From assembly GCA_007922195.1 (NCBI GenBank), contig ML682224.1:206375-270374 (forward strand): a DNA stretch of 64,000 bases. Reading direction: 5' to 3'. Below the pieces are notes generated by a model. The model saw only the letters and a list, made by a program, of their open reading frames with translations. It did not search any database and was not told the origin of the DNA. Both the position numbers and the translations under genes were made by a program. Below are positions 11,700 through 23,197 of the stretch, piece after piece. Source of the stretch: Podocnemis expansa. Taxonomy: Eukaryota > Chordata > Testudines > Podocnemididae. Position 1 is the first letter of the stretch. The number at the start of each line of letters is the position of its first letter.

Positions 11700-12290
11700 C
11701 CTCTATAGAGCAGAATTGATGTGAAGCATCACAGATGGTAACAAAGGTTTTTCAAGAAGGTGTCCCAGCTGGAAAGCACTCGGCTATTCTACTCCAACAG
11801 AGAGGAAGCCCAGTGAGTGCTTCACCAGAGAGCAGACTGAGTGCTATCTGGTCTGTGGTACACTAGGGTATGAAGCAGGAAGAGCAGCTAAAATTGTTCA
11901 GAAACCTCCAGAATTCCCAACATTCCCCATAAAACAGCTTGGAAAGTGGTACCAAGGGGCTTCGTTCAGGGATTGGTGGTCTGTTTGGGTACATAGTGTC
12001 ACTGCTTCTCCCTGGAGTGTGCTAGTTGCTAACATCCGGGTCTATGCTTCAGTAGTGATCTGCCTCACCTGGGCACACCACTGGGTCAGCTGTTCATGGA
12101 GGATCTGTACTTCCATTGCATGCTGTGTAGCTTGGTTGTGTCATAGAAGGTTCTCTGCCTGCAGATGGATGACTTAGATGTTGGGCTCAGGGAGGCACTG
12201 CCCAGATGGTGGTACAACCCCTCCATCCTGTGGAGGGTTTGATGCAGAGGAAATGAAGGAGGACTGACCAAATGGGGAAGGGATCTGGAT
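11700..12290 (-). pseudogene. Gypsy gag-like relic
   Basis: Minus-strand frames show words typical of sauropsid Gypsy gag proteins: KFRGFLN-like near 11.9 kb and SLLSGEALTG near 11.85 kb, with an open 61-codon piece at 12271-12086. Stops and frame changes are frequent. Position just inside the 5' LTR-like flank fits gag. Confidence 0.45.
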
Positions 12291-12311
12291 GACCTGAATG
12301 CACCAGTCAGC

Positions 12312-12790
12312 TGAAAGGTTGCTGTCAGGGGATGAGTAGTGGGGTCAAGACTGAGCTGTGTCAGAAGCTGAAAGCCAGGGTATCAACATCAAGCACCAAG
12401 TTGCAAGCAGGAGGGAAATAGCAGAGGAAGGATCAAGTCTGATCAACAGACCAGGAAGTCAGAATCTGGTGTCAGTTTAGAGACAGCAAGTAAACAGGAA
12501 AATCTAGGACAAAGGAGGATCAGAATCCAAATCCATGGATTATAGCAAGCGCAGTCTGGAGCAAAAGCCAGCAGACAGCCTATGGTTTTGCTCAGACATG
12601 GTGACTTCCTGGTTTAAAGAATCAGTCAGTCAGTGCCTGTGAGAGGCTGCCAATCAAGCCCTTCTACGTGGTTCTTCCTACAAAGCCTATCTCCTCAGAG
12701 TCTGATAGAAGAAACCTCCCTAAACTGCTGGGGGTGAGGCAAAAATATTAGTGGCCCAGAATCCCCATGACGTCAGGTCCTGGTCCTGAA
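12312..12790 (-). repeat. 5' LTR-like flank of the decayed Gypsy element
   Basis: Counterpart of 8085-8470. The minus-strand start near 12790 reads TGTTCAGGACCAGGACCTGA, a plausible TG-starting LTR edge. Confidence 0.45.
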
Positions 12791-12959
12791 CATTGTTATA
12801 TGTAGCCTCTCTACAGACACCTCCATGAGCACACCTGGACTGTGAGACACATGTTATCCAAACTGTGTCTCACTCAAAGTGAGCTCAGGGAATCTAACCA
12901 TCTGCCCAGGATTGGGACCATGATACCATGCACTAGGTCCAACACCCATAAGATTCAGC

Positions 12960-13070
12960 CCAGCTACCCTAAAGTCAACTTTACTGCCCTGCTGTGTAGA
13001 CAGGGCTCTGTTTAAGTTGACTTAAGGGCCCTCAAGTCGCCTTAAACACATAGTGTAGACATACCCATTC
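12960..13070. repeat. Foldback DNA-element relic
   Basis: Contains GTTTAAGTTGACTTAAGG palindromic wording and ends with GTGTAGACATACCC, the terminus shared by other short DNA elements here. Only one end is recognisable. Confidence 0.4.
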
Positions 13071-13387
13071 AGAGCTATTTCTTATACAGATGCCTATTAT
13101 GCCCCATCCCTGTCCCAATTTTTTACTCTTGCCATCTGGTCACTTTATTGAGTGAGTATCTAAATAGGTTACCAACATGTCTGTGATGTCACAGTATATT
13201 CAGAATAATATGTATCAACCAGAAATCTCTATATTTATTCCCCAACCTCGAGGCAAAACATGAGGCAAGGGGTCCCTAGGAACAGAGACAGGCAAAGAAA
13301 GACAAATTAGAATCTCTCCACCCATTCCCTTAGCACAGCATATGGAGTTAGGAGAAAATCTTTCATCCTGAGTCACATGTGGATCAG

Positions 13388-13910
13388 TGTAACAGGGTCT
13401 GTCTCATGGTCTTGGTGCTTTGTGCTGGCTATCTGAGGAATCAACTTTCAGCCCGGAAGACTGTCTAACACTCTGTCCAGTCTCTGTCAGACCCTCCTTC
13501 TCATGACTGAGCTCCTGGTTTGCATCCCAGTCCATGCTTCCTCTGCCCTTCTAGGGGATTCTGCAGTTCCAACTGTAGCCCCCTCCTGCTGTGGCTGCTA
13601 CAGGCCTGCCATCAGTCTTACAACAATCAAGGGCATAGCGGGGATGCAGGGCCACCCACTATTTTTGACTCTGGCTGAGGAAACTTACATGTGTGTTTGC
13701 TGTGCCTCCTGCCCAATCCCTCCACGAATTTCCCTCAGCCACTTCCCCAAGGTGTTGGGACTTTTTCTGTCCTGATTCAGGGTCATTGGCTCTGCTGAGT
13801 CTCAGCAGGTGGCCACTACTGGCAGAACTTTCCCTTTAAAACCCTGTGAGAGACTGTGCTTGCTCTGTTCTGCTCTGCAGCTCCTTCCTGAGGCGTGAAT
13901 GGGTATTACA
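13388..13910 (+). repeat. Possible solo LTR
   Basis: The interval starts TGTAACAGGGTC and ends GGGTATTACA (TG...CA), contains a TTTAAAA box at about 13835 followed by a GC-rich leader-like stretch, and is ~520 bp long, as LTRs of this group are. No convincing target duplication was found (only CAG is shared), so this is tentative. Confidence 0.3.
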
Positions 13911-14660
13911 CAGCAAAGGAGCATAGCCACTGGAGGTCCTGGGTGGGTCAGGTCCCACCCAGTTAGCTATGATGCCTACCTACCTTGAGAGAGAAAATGT
14001 GGTTTTGCTTAGCACAGTTTCACATGCCCAGTGCTCCATGATGTTGTGAGACCTGGCACTCTTGTGGCAATGTGGAGAGCTGGGTATGCAAGAACCCTCC
14101 CTCACCCCCCCCCCCCATTTTGGAGAAAGTGTTGTCCCACTGAGTGCAGTCAGGGCCTAGATGGAAGAAGTTCCTGGGATGCAGGTCACATGTTTGTAAT
14201 CCCTGTAGTAACTGAAATAACTTAAGGGCAGCTTCTGATCACATTACTGGAAGGTGCCCTTGGCTGATCCAACCGTGCAAATTTATGAGCCTGGCCAGAA
14301 AACAGGCCTGCCTATGCAGCCAATACATCCTTTTCCTATTGGTTACTTTTTGTGCAGCCCCTCAAAGAGTCTTCTTAACCCTTCAGTGAGTGGAAGGTGT
14401 CCCATCACAAGTAGGTATTCTTCCAATTCTGGAGCCAGGCTGAGTCACATTTCCCCACAATCTTTATCCACACCCAGTGACCATGCAGCAATCCATCCCC
14501 TGCTCTTGGATCACAGCCTTCTCCAGTCTTACTGCCAGCTAAAGTTGATCATTCCTGTGGATTAAGGAAGCACAATGCAGGGGCCAGTACCGAAGTTTTA
14601 GGGATAAAAGTTCCTGATAATTCATAGGGGGAAGAAGATTATTAAAGAAGCCTAGAGCAG

Positions 14661-14661
14661 A

Positions 14662-14701
<40 letters not shown>
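14661..14701. repeat. (ATT)n microsatellite
   Basis: About 13 uninterrupted ATT units. Confidence 0.95.
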
Positions 14702-15152
14702 GGGGTTTTTTTAGATTTTAACCCAGAAATTGCACACAAATAAATTACGTTCAAAGAACGCACTTTGGGTGCAAAGTCAAACAGTCAACAACTAGGACAT
14801 TGTTTTACATTTTCCTATGCAACCTCAAAATGAGTTCTTTGTACCTATGCATTATGATACAGTCTTAGAGTACATGATCACACAATATTCTTCCACAGGC
14901 TCCTACTTTATTCAGTATTGGGGGAAGCATGAAGGAAAACAGAACTGGCACTGTGTGGCAGTGTTTGATCTCTAAAGTAGTCATGCTGTTTCTTCACACA
15001 AGACACATGCTTTTACTGGAGGTGGACTAAAAAGTGAACCTCAGATCCAAATCAGTCTAAGATCTCTGCAGTCTGGGGGATGGATGCAGACCATGGGGTG
15101 GGTCATGTTCCTGACAAGGAGACAGTGTTTGTAAGTTTTCACAGTAAGTTAC

Positions 15153-15470
15153 CTGAGCAAATGACACCAACATCCTCAGCAATTCCTGCCCGGGCTGTCT
15201 CAGATGTGGAGATGTTGCAGAAAATCAGATGAGTGTTATTTCCTGCACACTGGACTTTTTTCAGCCCCACTGGGCCTGTTCCTTGCTCATATTGAGGGAG
15301 GTTATAAGCTTTCTCAGGAACCCCGCACTGGAGCTGCCTGTACACCACACTGGCGTGATTCATGTCCCACTGGTTGTTCATCACTCTGCCCCACACGCCA
15401 TGGAGGGAAATCTCCACTGTGCCATCACACTGGCTCTCTTCATTACAGAGCCTGAGTGACTCTGAATGCC
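15153..15470 (-). CDS. SRCR domain exon 4 (cysteine-poor c-type), WC1/CD163L1-like receptor
   Basis: A 318-bp exon (106 codons), phase 1 at both ends, acceptor GAGCACAG before 15470, donor CTCAG|GTAACT at 15153. It reads HSESLRLCNEESQCDGTVEI at the start and EDVGVICSG at the end, with GVWGRVMNNQWDM, ASVVYRQLQCG and GTGPVGLKKVQCAGNN between. In mammalian WC1 the c-type domain has the same WGRV...QWD, RQL.CG.PEKAYN-like and GTGPVGL wording, so the type is clear (family knowledge). The second group B cysteine (VC) is Met and the seventh is absent; these two normally pair. In addition the third cysteine is Tyr (VVY), leaving its usual partner near the C terminus, while an extra Cys appears in LRLC. 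N-glycosylation sites at NNT and NIS. Open throughout. Confidence 0.88.
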
Positions 15471-15529
15471 CTGTGCTCCAGAGAGAAGAGACAGAAGCTG
15501 GATAGACCGTACAGTGGGAATAGGGGTTA

Positions 15530-16330
15530 AAGTATAATTTGGTGGGCCCTGGAACCCTCCCACATGTGTGGACCCCCCTCCTGCACCCCAGCTCCTGCCC
15601 CCCCAGTGGTTAAAGTATAATTTGTGGGGTCCTGTAACCCTCCTAAATTGGTCAGGCCCCCCTTCGTGGTGGTGCAGGCCCCTCTCATGCTGGTGCAGGA
15701 CCCACCCTCACACACCCCAGCTACTACCCCCAAAACACCCACCCCCATCAGATTCCTTTCCCCATGCCCTTCTATGCCCCAATCCCCATTTGCTAAGCTC
15801 CCTGCCCCATTTCCAGCCCTCCTAACCATACACTCTCTTCAGCCCCCCCCAGCCCTGCCCAGCCCACCATCCCAAACCCTTCTCCCCCCTTCTCACATAC
15901 CCTCCCTGCCCCCATGCTTTCTGCACCAGCTGCCCGACCACCCCCAATCCCTCCCCAACCCACTTCCTGGCTAAAGAGCTGGGCAGGGGTAGGAGGCTGC
16001 AGCATTTGCCCGCCACTTGGCCGGCAAAAGGGAGCCCAGGCCAGAGGTTGGGGTGCAGCCACACTGCGGAGCCAGGCCCCAGCTGGAAGAAGCAGAGCCA
16101 CACAGGCTCTGAGGAGAGGAGGGAGGAGTGGCTGGGCTGGCCCCAGACTGCAGCCCCTGCGGGCCTAGAGGGGACATGCCAGAACGTTGGTTCCGTCACA
16201 ACCTTCTATTTTTAGGGGGCCCCAGAACTCAGCGTCCCAGTGTGTCCCCCTATTTTGAAGGGATGGACCACAGCATTCTGGGGTGTTTCCCTATTTTTAG
16301 GGGCCCTTGAATGCTGGCTCCCTACAAATA
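15530..16330. other. C-rich intronic sequence with duplicated GTTAAAGTATAATTT
   Basis: A C-rich stretch beside SRCR exon 4. The word GTTAAAGTATAATTT occurs at about 15526 and 15609, each followed by a similar GGGCCCTGGAACCCTCC-like segment, so ~85-bp units are tandem. Further on, CCCTATTTTTAGGGG-like words repeat at 16205-16300. No coding evidence. Confidence 0.45.
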
Positions 16331-17381
16331 AAGGGCCCTGGAATGGTGTTCCGATGCATTCCGCCTTACTTTTACCCCTGGTTGGGAATAATATAAACTC
16401 AGTAGTAGGTCACCGAATAAAAGGATACACACTCCAGAAGTTGCAGCAGGATAAGGGCCTGTGGCTGTCACAAAGAGGGACTGATGGTGAGTATGGTAGT
16501 GGTGTGTCAGTGGTGTGAGCAAACTGCACAGTACTAATGGCTGCTCTCTGCTTCTTTAGGCCCAAAGCAGACTATGGGAAGTAAAATGCAATTTATTGCA
16601 GCCTTGAAACTGCTGCAATTTAAACCGAGTGCAGGACAACCTTGCAGAGCCCCGGAACACAGCAGTGGATCAGTGCTTCCTTCTCTGACCTCCCCTCCTT
16701 CATCACTGCCCCAAGCGTGTGTAGGGGAAAATTTTAAATGAAAAAATAAAACGTGTTAAAGGATAACACAAGCCATGGACAGGAGCAGGGCCGTAACTAT
16801 GGCAGGGCCAATGGGGCTCTGCCCCAACCACACTGCAGCAGCTCAATAGAGCTGCTGTATTAAAGGGCACATTTCGCAGCGCCAGCTCCAGGCGCTACTA
16901 ACGGCAAGGGGTGCGTTCCAATCAGAACACAGCCCGGCCACCAGAACAGCACATTACAGCTCTGGACAGGAGTAAGGCTGAGCATTTGAGTGCTGTGAAT
17001 TGAGAATGGACATGAAAATGCAGAGTCCTGATTACCTCAAGCTCTCTCCCAATTGCTCCTTCTTGGGACCCACGCAGCAGAAAGAAGAACAGAAGACCTC
17101 AGCTACAAAAGGATATACTCCAGGAAGATACAACAAGAGGGAAGGAAATGTTCCTATTCTTTTCAGTAAATCTTAATATCGCCAAAGTAAAATGCTCTCT
17201 GTTATGTAGGTAAATCTGTTGACCTTCCTTTTTTTTAAAGAGGCAATTATAGATTTGTTATATAACTATTGAGAAAGGCTCTAGGGTAGGTCTGTGCTAC
17301 CATGACAGTCCCCTGCTCTGGAAGTTAGTGTCACACACCAAGGGGCACCTGTCATTAAACCAGCATCTCCCCTGCACTCAC

Positions 17382-17696
17382 CTGAACAAATCACACCAGC
17401 ATCATTGTCATGTGAGCACTGAGAGGCTCCCAGGACAGTAAAACTGCAGTACCCCAAATGGGGTTCAGTCCCTTTACAGTGAAATGTGTCTGTCCAAACA
17501 GAGCCATTTCCTTTCCCAAAATACCCTCCTTCTAGAGTCAATACAGCAAATCCACAGCCTAGCTGACGACAGAGAACATTGGAATCTGGTAAATCCCAGC
17601 GTGAGTCACAGATGGTTCCCCAGGCACCGCGAAGCTTGATCTCCACTCTCCCTGAGCACTCTGAACTGCCATTTACCAGCCGGAACCCTGTATGCC
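17382..17696 (-). CDS. SRCR domain exon 3, WC1/CD163L1-like receptor
   Basis: A 315-bp exon, phase 1/1, acceptor CTTCTTCTCAG before 17696, donor TTCAG|GTGAGT at 17382. The domain runs from FRLVNGSSECSGRVEIKL to NDAGVICSG with eight cysteines (SEC, TIC, VLC, LGC, FHC, GYC, QCS, VIC). WGTICDSRWDLPDSNVLC and FGKGNGSVWTDTFHC are group B hallmarks. The replacement of the usual LW.C by LGYCSFTVLGASQC resembles b-type cassette domains (inference). N-glycosylation at NGS (two). It lies 330 bp from SRCR exon 2, the closest pair, which suggests a local duplication or an old tight arrangement. Intact. Confidence 0.92.
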
Positions 17697-17765
17697 CTGA
17701 GAAGAAGAGCAAAGCTGCTTAGAGAGAGAGCCTTGGAGACATTTTATACCAAATAATTTAAAAAA

Positions 17766-17856
17766 AGATCCATGATTGTTATGATTTCCTCAATTGTGAG
17801 TGTTGGCTTGGTTTACCTCTTGCACCCAGGGTACACCTAGGCTCCAAATTACTGAG
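17766..17856 (+). repeat. 91-bp patch nearly identical to part of repeat A copy 2
   Basis: Reads as 9367-9457 with a single difference by eye. It is flanked by A-rich sequence on both sides (AAAAAAAG and GAAAAAAAAG) and sits in the short intron between SRCR exons 2 and 3. Confidence 0.85.
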
Positions 17857-18029
17857 AAAAAAAAGAAAGACTGGGGTATTTCAGCCAGTTCTAGTTATCT
17901 TAGATCATTTGGGTTTCCCCAGAAGCTGACACAAACCCTATTATCATAACTCACTGTAAACATTTTTTTTCATCCTAATCTAGATAGAATATACATCAAT
18001 GGGATGTGCACTTTGCACTGAATTCTTAC

Positions 18030-18344
18030 TTGAGCATATGATTCCAGCATCATTTGCATGTGAGCACATTTGATTGACATTTGGTACCCTGGGACAGTAC
18101 GCATGATGCGTCTCATTCCCCTCACACTGGAATGTTTCAGTCCAGATCGGTCCAAGGCCTTTTCCAAAGTGAGCTCCTCCTGGGATAGATACAGGTGTTC
18201 CACACTGCAGTTCCTTGCAGATAACACTGGCAGCTTTGAGATCAAAGTAAGCATCACAGACTGTGTTCCATGTTTTTCCATGCCTCATCTCCAGACGTCC
18301 CAAACAGACACTATGACCTCCGACCAGCCGGGGCTTTACATGTC
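18030..18344 (-). CDS. SRCR domain exon 2, WC1/CD163L1-like receptor
   Basis: A 315-bp exon, phase 1/1, acceptor GACTTTCTAG before 18344 and donor CTCAA|GTAAGA at 18030 (the last exon base is A rather than G). It starts [19 protein letters not shown] and ends NDAGIICS. Eight cysteines: SVC, TVC, VIC, LQC, FQC, AYC, MCS, IIC. The words [24 protein letters not shown] and [13 protein letters not shown] match the style of inner CD163/WC1 domains in which the usual DDSWD is replaced (family knowledge). One N-glycosylation site, NET. No stop. The true start of the domain is upstream of the first in-frame start-like codon, as expected for an internal exon. Confidence 0.9.
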
Positions 18345-18689
18345 CTAGAAAGTCAATGAAGACAGTAATTTACAAAAGTATCTAGGGAGTTTGGTGCTCA
18401 ACTCCCATAGAATTCATCTGCAGTCCATCATGGTTCAGTAAAAATCTTTAGGCAGCAATTAGAAACAGCAAAGAAATATATAGCTAATAGAAAGCAGTAG
18501 ACTTAAACAGCGATCAATATACATTAGAAGTTACATGACTGATCTGATGGTGGTGAATTAGCTGCTGTGAATGAAGACCTGCTTTAAATAACTAAAGGGG
18601 AAGTTAAACATCATTTCCTAAGTACGAACAATCTATAAACTAGCTGTTCTGAGCAGTTTATAAAATCATAATATAATTTTTTTTTCTTT

Positions 18690-19600
18690 TTTTTTTTTTT
18701 TTTTAAGGCAAAATTGGAAAGAACTTAAAGAGATCAGCTAGGTCATCTCTACACACAAACAAAAACCTATGTTTACTTAGGTCACTCCTGCTTCATTTTT
18801 CTCTAATCCATTCTTAAAAACAAGTAGTGAAGGAATTACACCACCACTCTTGGCAATCTGTCTTGTTACTTAGCTATCCTTACAGTTAGAAAGTTTTTCT
18901 TTAGTCTCTGACATGAATCTCACTTGATTATTTCTTGTCCTATATGCAGTCGATATGGAGAACAAATTGATCATTGGACTGTTTATATCAATTTTTACTT
19001 ATTTTGAGATCATTATCAGACACCCTAAGTCTTGTATTCTGCAGACTAAATACATCCATTTCTTTCAATGTCTCTTCACAGCTGATTTCTTTCTAAACTC
19101 CTTACATTTTTGTTGCTCTCCTCTTGACTCTCTTTAATTTGTTAATTGTTCTTGATGTGTGATGCTGAAAACTGAATATAGTAGTCCATGATGGCTCACT
19201 AGTGCTATCAGGAGTGGACTATTGCCTCCTTTATCTTACGTATGACGTTCCTGTTAATGCAACCCAGAACAACCTTTACTTTTTTATGCATCTGCATGAC
19301 TCTTTTCTATCTGTGATCCACTTTTATCCCTAGTTTATTTTCTGCAGTACCATAGTCTAGCCAATTACTCTGCATTTTATTTTGTGTATTTGATTTTTCC
19401 TTCCTAATGCAGTCTTTTGCACTTATTTTTATTGAATACTAACATATTGATTTCAGACCAATTCTTCAATTTACAGAGGCCTCGGTCTTATTTTCCAAAG
19501 ACCTTGCAACTCCTTTGAATTTGCTATCACCCATAAATTCCATGAAAATATTCTCTATTCCCTCTTGCAAGACATTGATGAAGATATTGACTAATGCTAG
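18690..19600 (-). repeat. CR1-type LINE relic, antisense to the plus strand
   Basis: In the plus orientation this reads like the reverse complement of a CR1/L3-type 3' ORF2 region: GGTCACTCCTGC, TTCTTGTCCT near 18940, TTGCTCTCCTCTTGACTCTC near 19112, and TTCAATTTACAGAGG near 19467 are in the order found in other sauropsid copies. Minus-strand frames show many stops. It lies in the 12-kb intron between SRCR exons 1 and 2. Confidence 0.5.
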
Positions 19601-20617
19601 ACACTGAAAAGTGGTATTACTTACTTATCCACAAGGACATAATAATCAGAAAGAAAAGAGTTAACATTAAAGGCCTACAGGCCTATATCTTACTAAAGCT
19701 CAGCATTGTTTAACCTGAACCAGGGCTGCCCAAATTATCACACATGCCCCTGCTTCTAAGGACGAATTTCAGTCTCTTTCCTGCAGACTCTATCCTCTCC
19801 CCTCTGTTAATTTGGGCTCCTATTTTAACAGTTACCAAGCACTCTGTTGAAAATTTCCCACTTAAGGGAACCTATGATAGGGTGTCTACCAACAGGTATA
19901 AATTGGATGAATCCCAAGTTCGAGCACTGGAGGTAAGTCTTCCAGTCAGGCTAGAGAACCTGTGTTGAGCTCAACTGTTCAGGGAAGTGCTGGAGGGAGC
20001 AACCAATTAGAGACCAAACGGCTCACCTAAAACCAGATTCTGAGCCAAAGTTGGTCAGTTGCTGCCAGGAGCTCAAGCAGGGAGGAATGGGTTTGTAGCA
20101 GCTGGGGAAAAGGTAGCACCATAGACAAACAGTTACTGCAGGGACCAGGGGAGCAAAGGAAGCTGCTGGTTGGCTTCTAGGATTGATGTGCTGTGTCCCT
20201 GAGGTAAGGATGAAGAAAGTGCTGGGGCTACAGGGAAGCAACCCAGGGAAATGTACTGAAGAGTTGTAGTGAGGTGGGGCATCACATGGCTGCTATCTAG
20301 ATCATCTGTGGGCTCGGATCCAGGGTAGTGGGTAGGCTGAGGGAAGGGGTTAGATGAATGGACTGGACAGCACTGAACCTAGGATGGACAAATACTGGTG
20401 GTGATGTGGCTGGAGGCGATGAGTCACCAAGAGAGCATGGCAGTTCCTGGAGATGTTGCTGGTGAACGAGGAAGCACAGTGATGGCGTGCAAATTGTGGA
20501 TGGGGAATTGAATAAGGCAGGGTTCCTGTGGCATGCCATAATATAATAAAATGTATGTGTTAATGCATAAATAAAAGATGGCAAAATAAACATATAAAGA
20601 CAACTTTAATTCTTGTC

Positions 20618-20990
20618 AATTTCCAAAGGGATAGCCGTGTTAGTCTAGTCAAGAAGAAAAAAAAAAAATCATGTGGCACTTAAAGACTAACAGATTTATT
20701 TTTCACATGAGCTTTCATGGGAGAAAATCCCACTTCATCAGATGCTTTGAAGATGGGTGAACTTTCAGAATGGAATGAAAATAAATGCAAGGGGGTGTAA
20801 AACATAGGATAAGGTCATACAGTAACAGCAAATCAGAGCAGTTGTTAGGTTCAAACCCTGGGAAGCCTGAAGTCAAATTACCTTTTGTAATGGGAAAAGA
20901 ACCCATAGTCTCCATTCAATCCTGCTTTCACAGAATTTAATTTGCATATTAATTTGAGTTCAGCTGTTTTAATTCTTTAATTCTGCTACT
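20618..20990 (-). mobile_element. Penelope-like element, 3' fragment
   Basis: Reverse complement of the tail found at 35870-36212, including the GGTTTGAAC..., CATTTATTTTCATTCCATTC, hammerhead-like core, and TTAGTCTTTAAGTGCCACA end with an A/T-rich run. It lacks the endonuclease part. Confidence 0.7.
20713..20741 (-). other. Hammerhead-like core in Penelope-like tail
   Basis: On the minus strand: CTGATGA, a helix of GTGGG/CTCCCAT with a short loop, then GAAA. This matches the hammerhead ribozyme core (CUGANGA - helix II - GAAA). Helix III and the cleavage base are degraded, so activity is doubtful. Confidence 0.5.
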
Positions 20991-21419
20991 TCTTTATTTA
21001 GGGTTCAATTCTGCAAATTAATGTTCCTTAAAAGTAATTTTGTAAACAGTTTCCTGTGTTTTTTGTAAAGCAAAGTGGAAAAAAAATAGATGTACAATGA
21101 TGTGGAATCATATTGACAGTACATGGCTCACCAGTAGATTTAGAACATTTAGATCCACCCCACGGACCTCTGTCTCTTGAGCTAATAGAGCAACTGACAG
21201 CAATAGTAGGCTGCCATCCTTTCTGTGGACAAACATTAGAGGGGGACCAGAAGACTGTGGATGGGTTGGGAAATATTTGCTGATATCTGGTGAATGGCAA
21301 AACTTAGCCATACAGGGTTCCATTCCAGGCTCTGGAGAAGTAAATGATTTCCTGGTGACAGATACTTCTTAAGTTCTTCCAAGTCCAATACAGTCTGACT
21401 CCTATCATCCATTCTTTCC

Positions 21420-22400
21420 CAGTCCTGTTTCTTTCCCATCCTTTGCTCTGTGTCCCAGTTCCATGCCCCTTATCTATCCAGCTCCAGTTCCTCTCATCTC
21501 CTGTCAAAGACAAATTGCAAAGCAAATCCTAGACTTCACCTCTGTCTCCTCCAGCTTAGTCTCAGTTTTCTCCTTTTTGTGGGGTGCCTCTCTTCTTTGA
21601 GGTCCTCATCACATCTGTTTCTCTCCCTCACTTTGCTTTGAGTTATCCCATGTACATCCATTTCCAGTTTCACTCTTTTGATGCTTCATCCAACCTTAGG
21701 GCTTCTTTAAAGTCTCACTTACTTTGTGACAAATTGGCATGTAAATTTACTCGGGATTAGCCACTGAGCGCCAAATGTCCACATGAACTGCTCCTGCACT
21801 AAATTTTTCATAGTGCTTTGAAGCAGGAATGGACTGAAGCACATTGGGGAACTGTTAGTGTGTGGCAGCACTGTCCACATGGGCAGTTAGTGCATGACAG
21901 GCCAGTGCAGGGTAGACAAAAGTCCCATCTTGCCACAAAGTTAATGTTGATGTACCATTCTCTCAATCTTTTTCACCTAATCCTGGCTGCTGATTCCAGT
22001 TTCTTTCTCCAGTTAATCTTAGACTGCCCTCACATCTGGACTCTTCATCTGATCTGTCATTCCTCACCCACCCCAGTTCCTTCCCACTGCCTCCCAGTGC
22101 CAGACTCCTTGTCAAGTCAATGTGAGTCTCCCCCAGCTCACAAACTCCTTGTTCAGAAGGTCACGTCTCCATCCGACTTCCTGTTCTATTCACCCTGCTT
22201 AGCCCATCCTAGTCTCTTCTCCTTCTCTTCTCCCAGAGCCGGTCTTATTGCCCAGCCATCCCCGTCTCCTGCTTTCTCTCACAATTCCAATTTCTCCCCA
22301 CCCGTATCTACTCTCAGAATATCTTACCCCTTTCCAGCCAGCCCACAGGCTTTTCTCCAGTCTACTTTCCTCCTTTCAGCTAGATTTTGTTCAGCCTCCT
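21420..22400. other. Pyrimidine-rich low-complexity intronic DNA
   Basis: CT-rich sequence with loosely repeated words (CCAGTTCC, CAGTTTC, CTCCTTC). It produces a long plus-strand reading frame (21818-22462) with Ser/Pro/Leu-rich composition and no domain; composition explains it. Confidence 0.5.
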
Positions 22401-22462
22401 TGTATTACTGCCTGGGCCCAATAGGGGAAGACAGTATCCCTATACCAGAGAGCTGGGAATGA

Positions 22463-23197
22463 GCAGATGAGCCTGCACTGACTGTGATACTGACAGACCG
22501 TGGGCCAGCTCACAGCAAAGCCCCAGGCTGCACTGAGTGCTCCAAATATCCAGACCAATTCATATGTGTATTACTGTAGATCACAGTGACTGTGGAATTG
22601 ATGAATGTATGTTATTTTCATCATCAGGAAAATGAATGTAGTGTTACTGGCATTATATTCACTTCTCTGTATCCCATTATAGTGTAATACCAAAGATTTA
22701 CACCCTGTATAAAACCTAACCACATAACCCATCAAAGGAGAAATAAGCTTCTTTGTGTTCATTTCAAACCAAGTAAACATTGTGTGTGATGATGGGAGAT
22801 CCAAGACTCTAAATGCATTTATCACTGTCCATCATTAGGGGAAGAGCCCATGTGGTTAATGACCCTGGCAGCTTGTTTTCTCTGACAAAAAAAGTAGTTA
22901 GTAGGGATTCAGGGAAAGATCTTTCATCTTAGGACTGTTTGAAGACTAACAAAGTGGAGTAACTGACTGAGAAATTAAGATCACCAGAATTATTCTAGGC
23001 AGCCCTGGAAGGCTTTTGGGAAAGTGGCAGATTAAGAGATCTTCACTATGCTTTGGATTTACATACTGAGACTCACCTTTGCATATATTTTTTATCAACC
23101 TCTCAGTAACTCATCTCCTTCCTTAGCTAACAAATATTTAGTTAGTTTGCTATAGAATTGGCTACTGGCATTGTCTCTGGTATAGCATCTAAGGTAC
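22463..23197. other. Intron sequence, nothing recognised
   Basis: AT-rich single-copy-looking DNA left of the solo LTR; no exon or repeat ends seen. Confidence 0.35.

Larger units (their letters stand above)
8085..12800 (-). mobile_element. Decayed Ty3/Gypsy element with LTR-like flanks, nested by repeat A
   Basis: Two similar stretches flank this interval: 8085-8470 and 12312-12790 share GTTGCTGTCAGG, GTCAGAAGCTG, TATAGCAAGC, AGTCTGGAGC-like words, GACTTCCTGGTTT/GGTTTCCTGTTTT and the closing GGCCCAG. Between them, on the minus strand, gag-like (11.7-12.3 kb) and integrase-like (10.0-10.5 kb) reading frames can be traced through many stops. A copy of repeat A (8745-9650) sits inside near the 3' LTR. 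The reverse transcriptase part is missing or unrecognisable. All of it is an intron of the SRCR gene, same orientation. Confidence 0.6.

Noticed and set aside
21818..22462. 214-codon plus-strand frame
   Set aside because: CT-rich low-complexity DNA gives a Ser/Pro/Leu-rich product with no domain or splice context.
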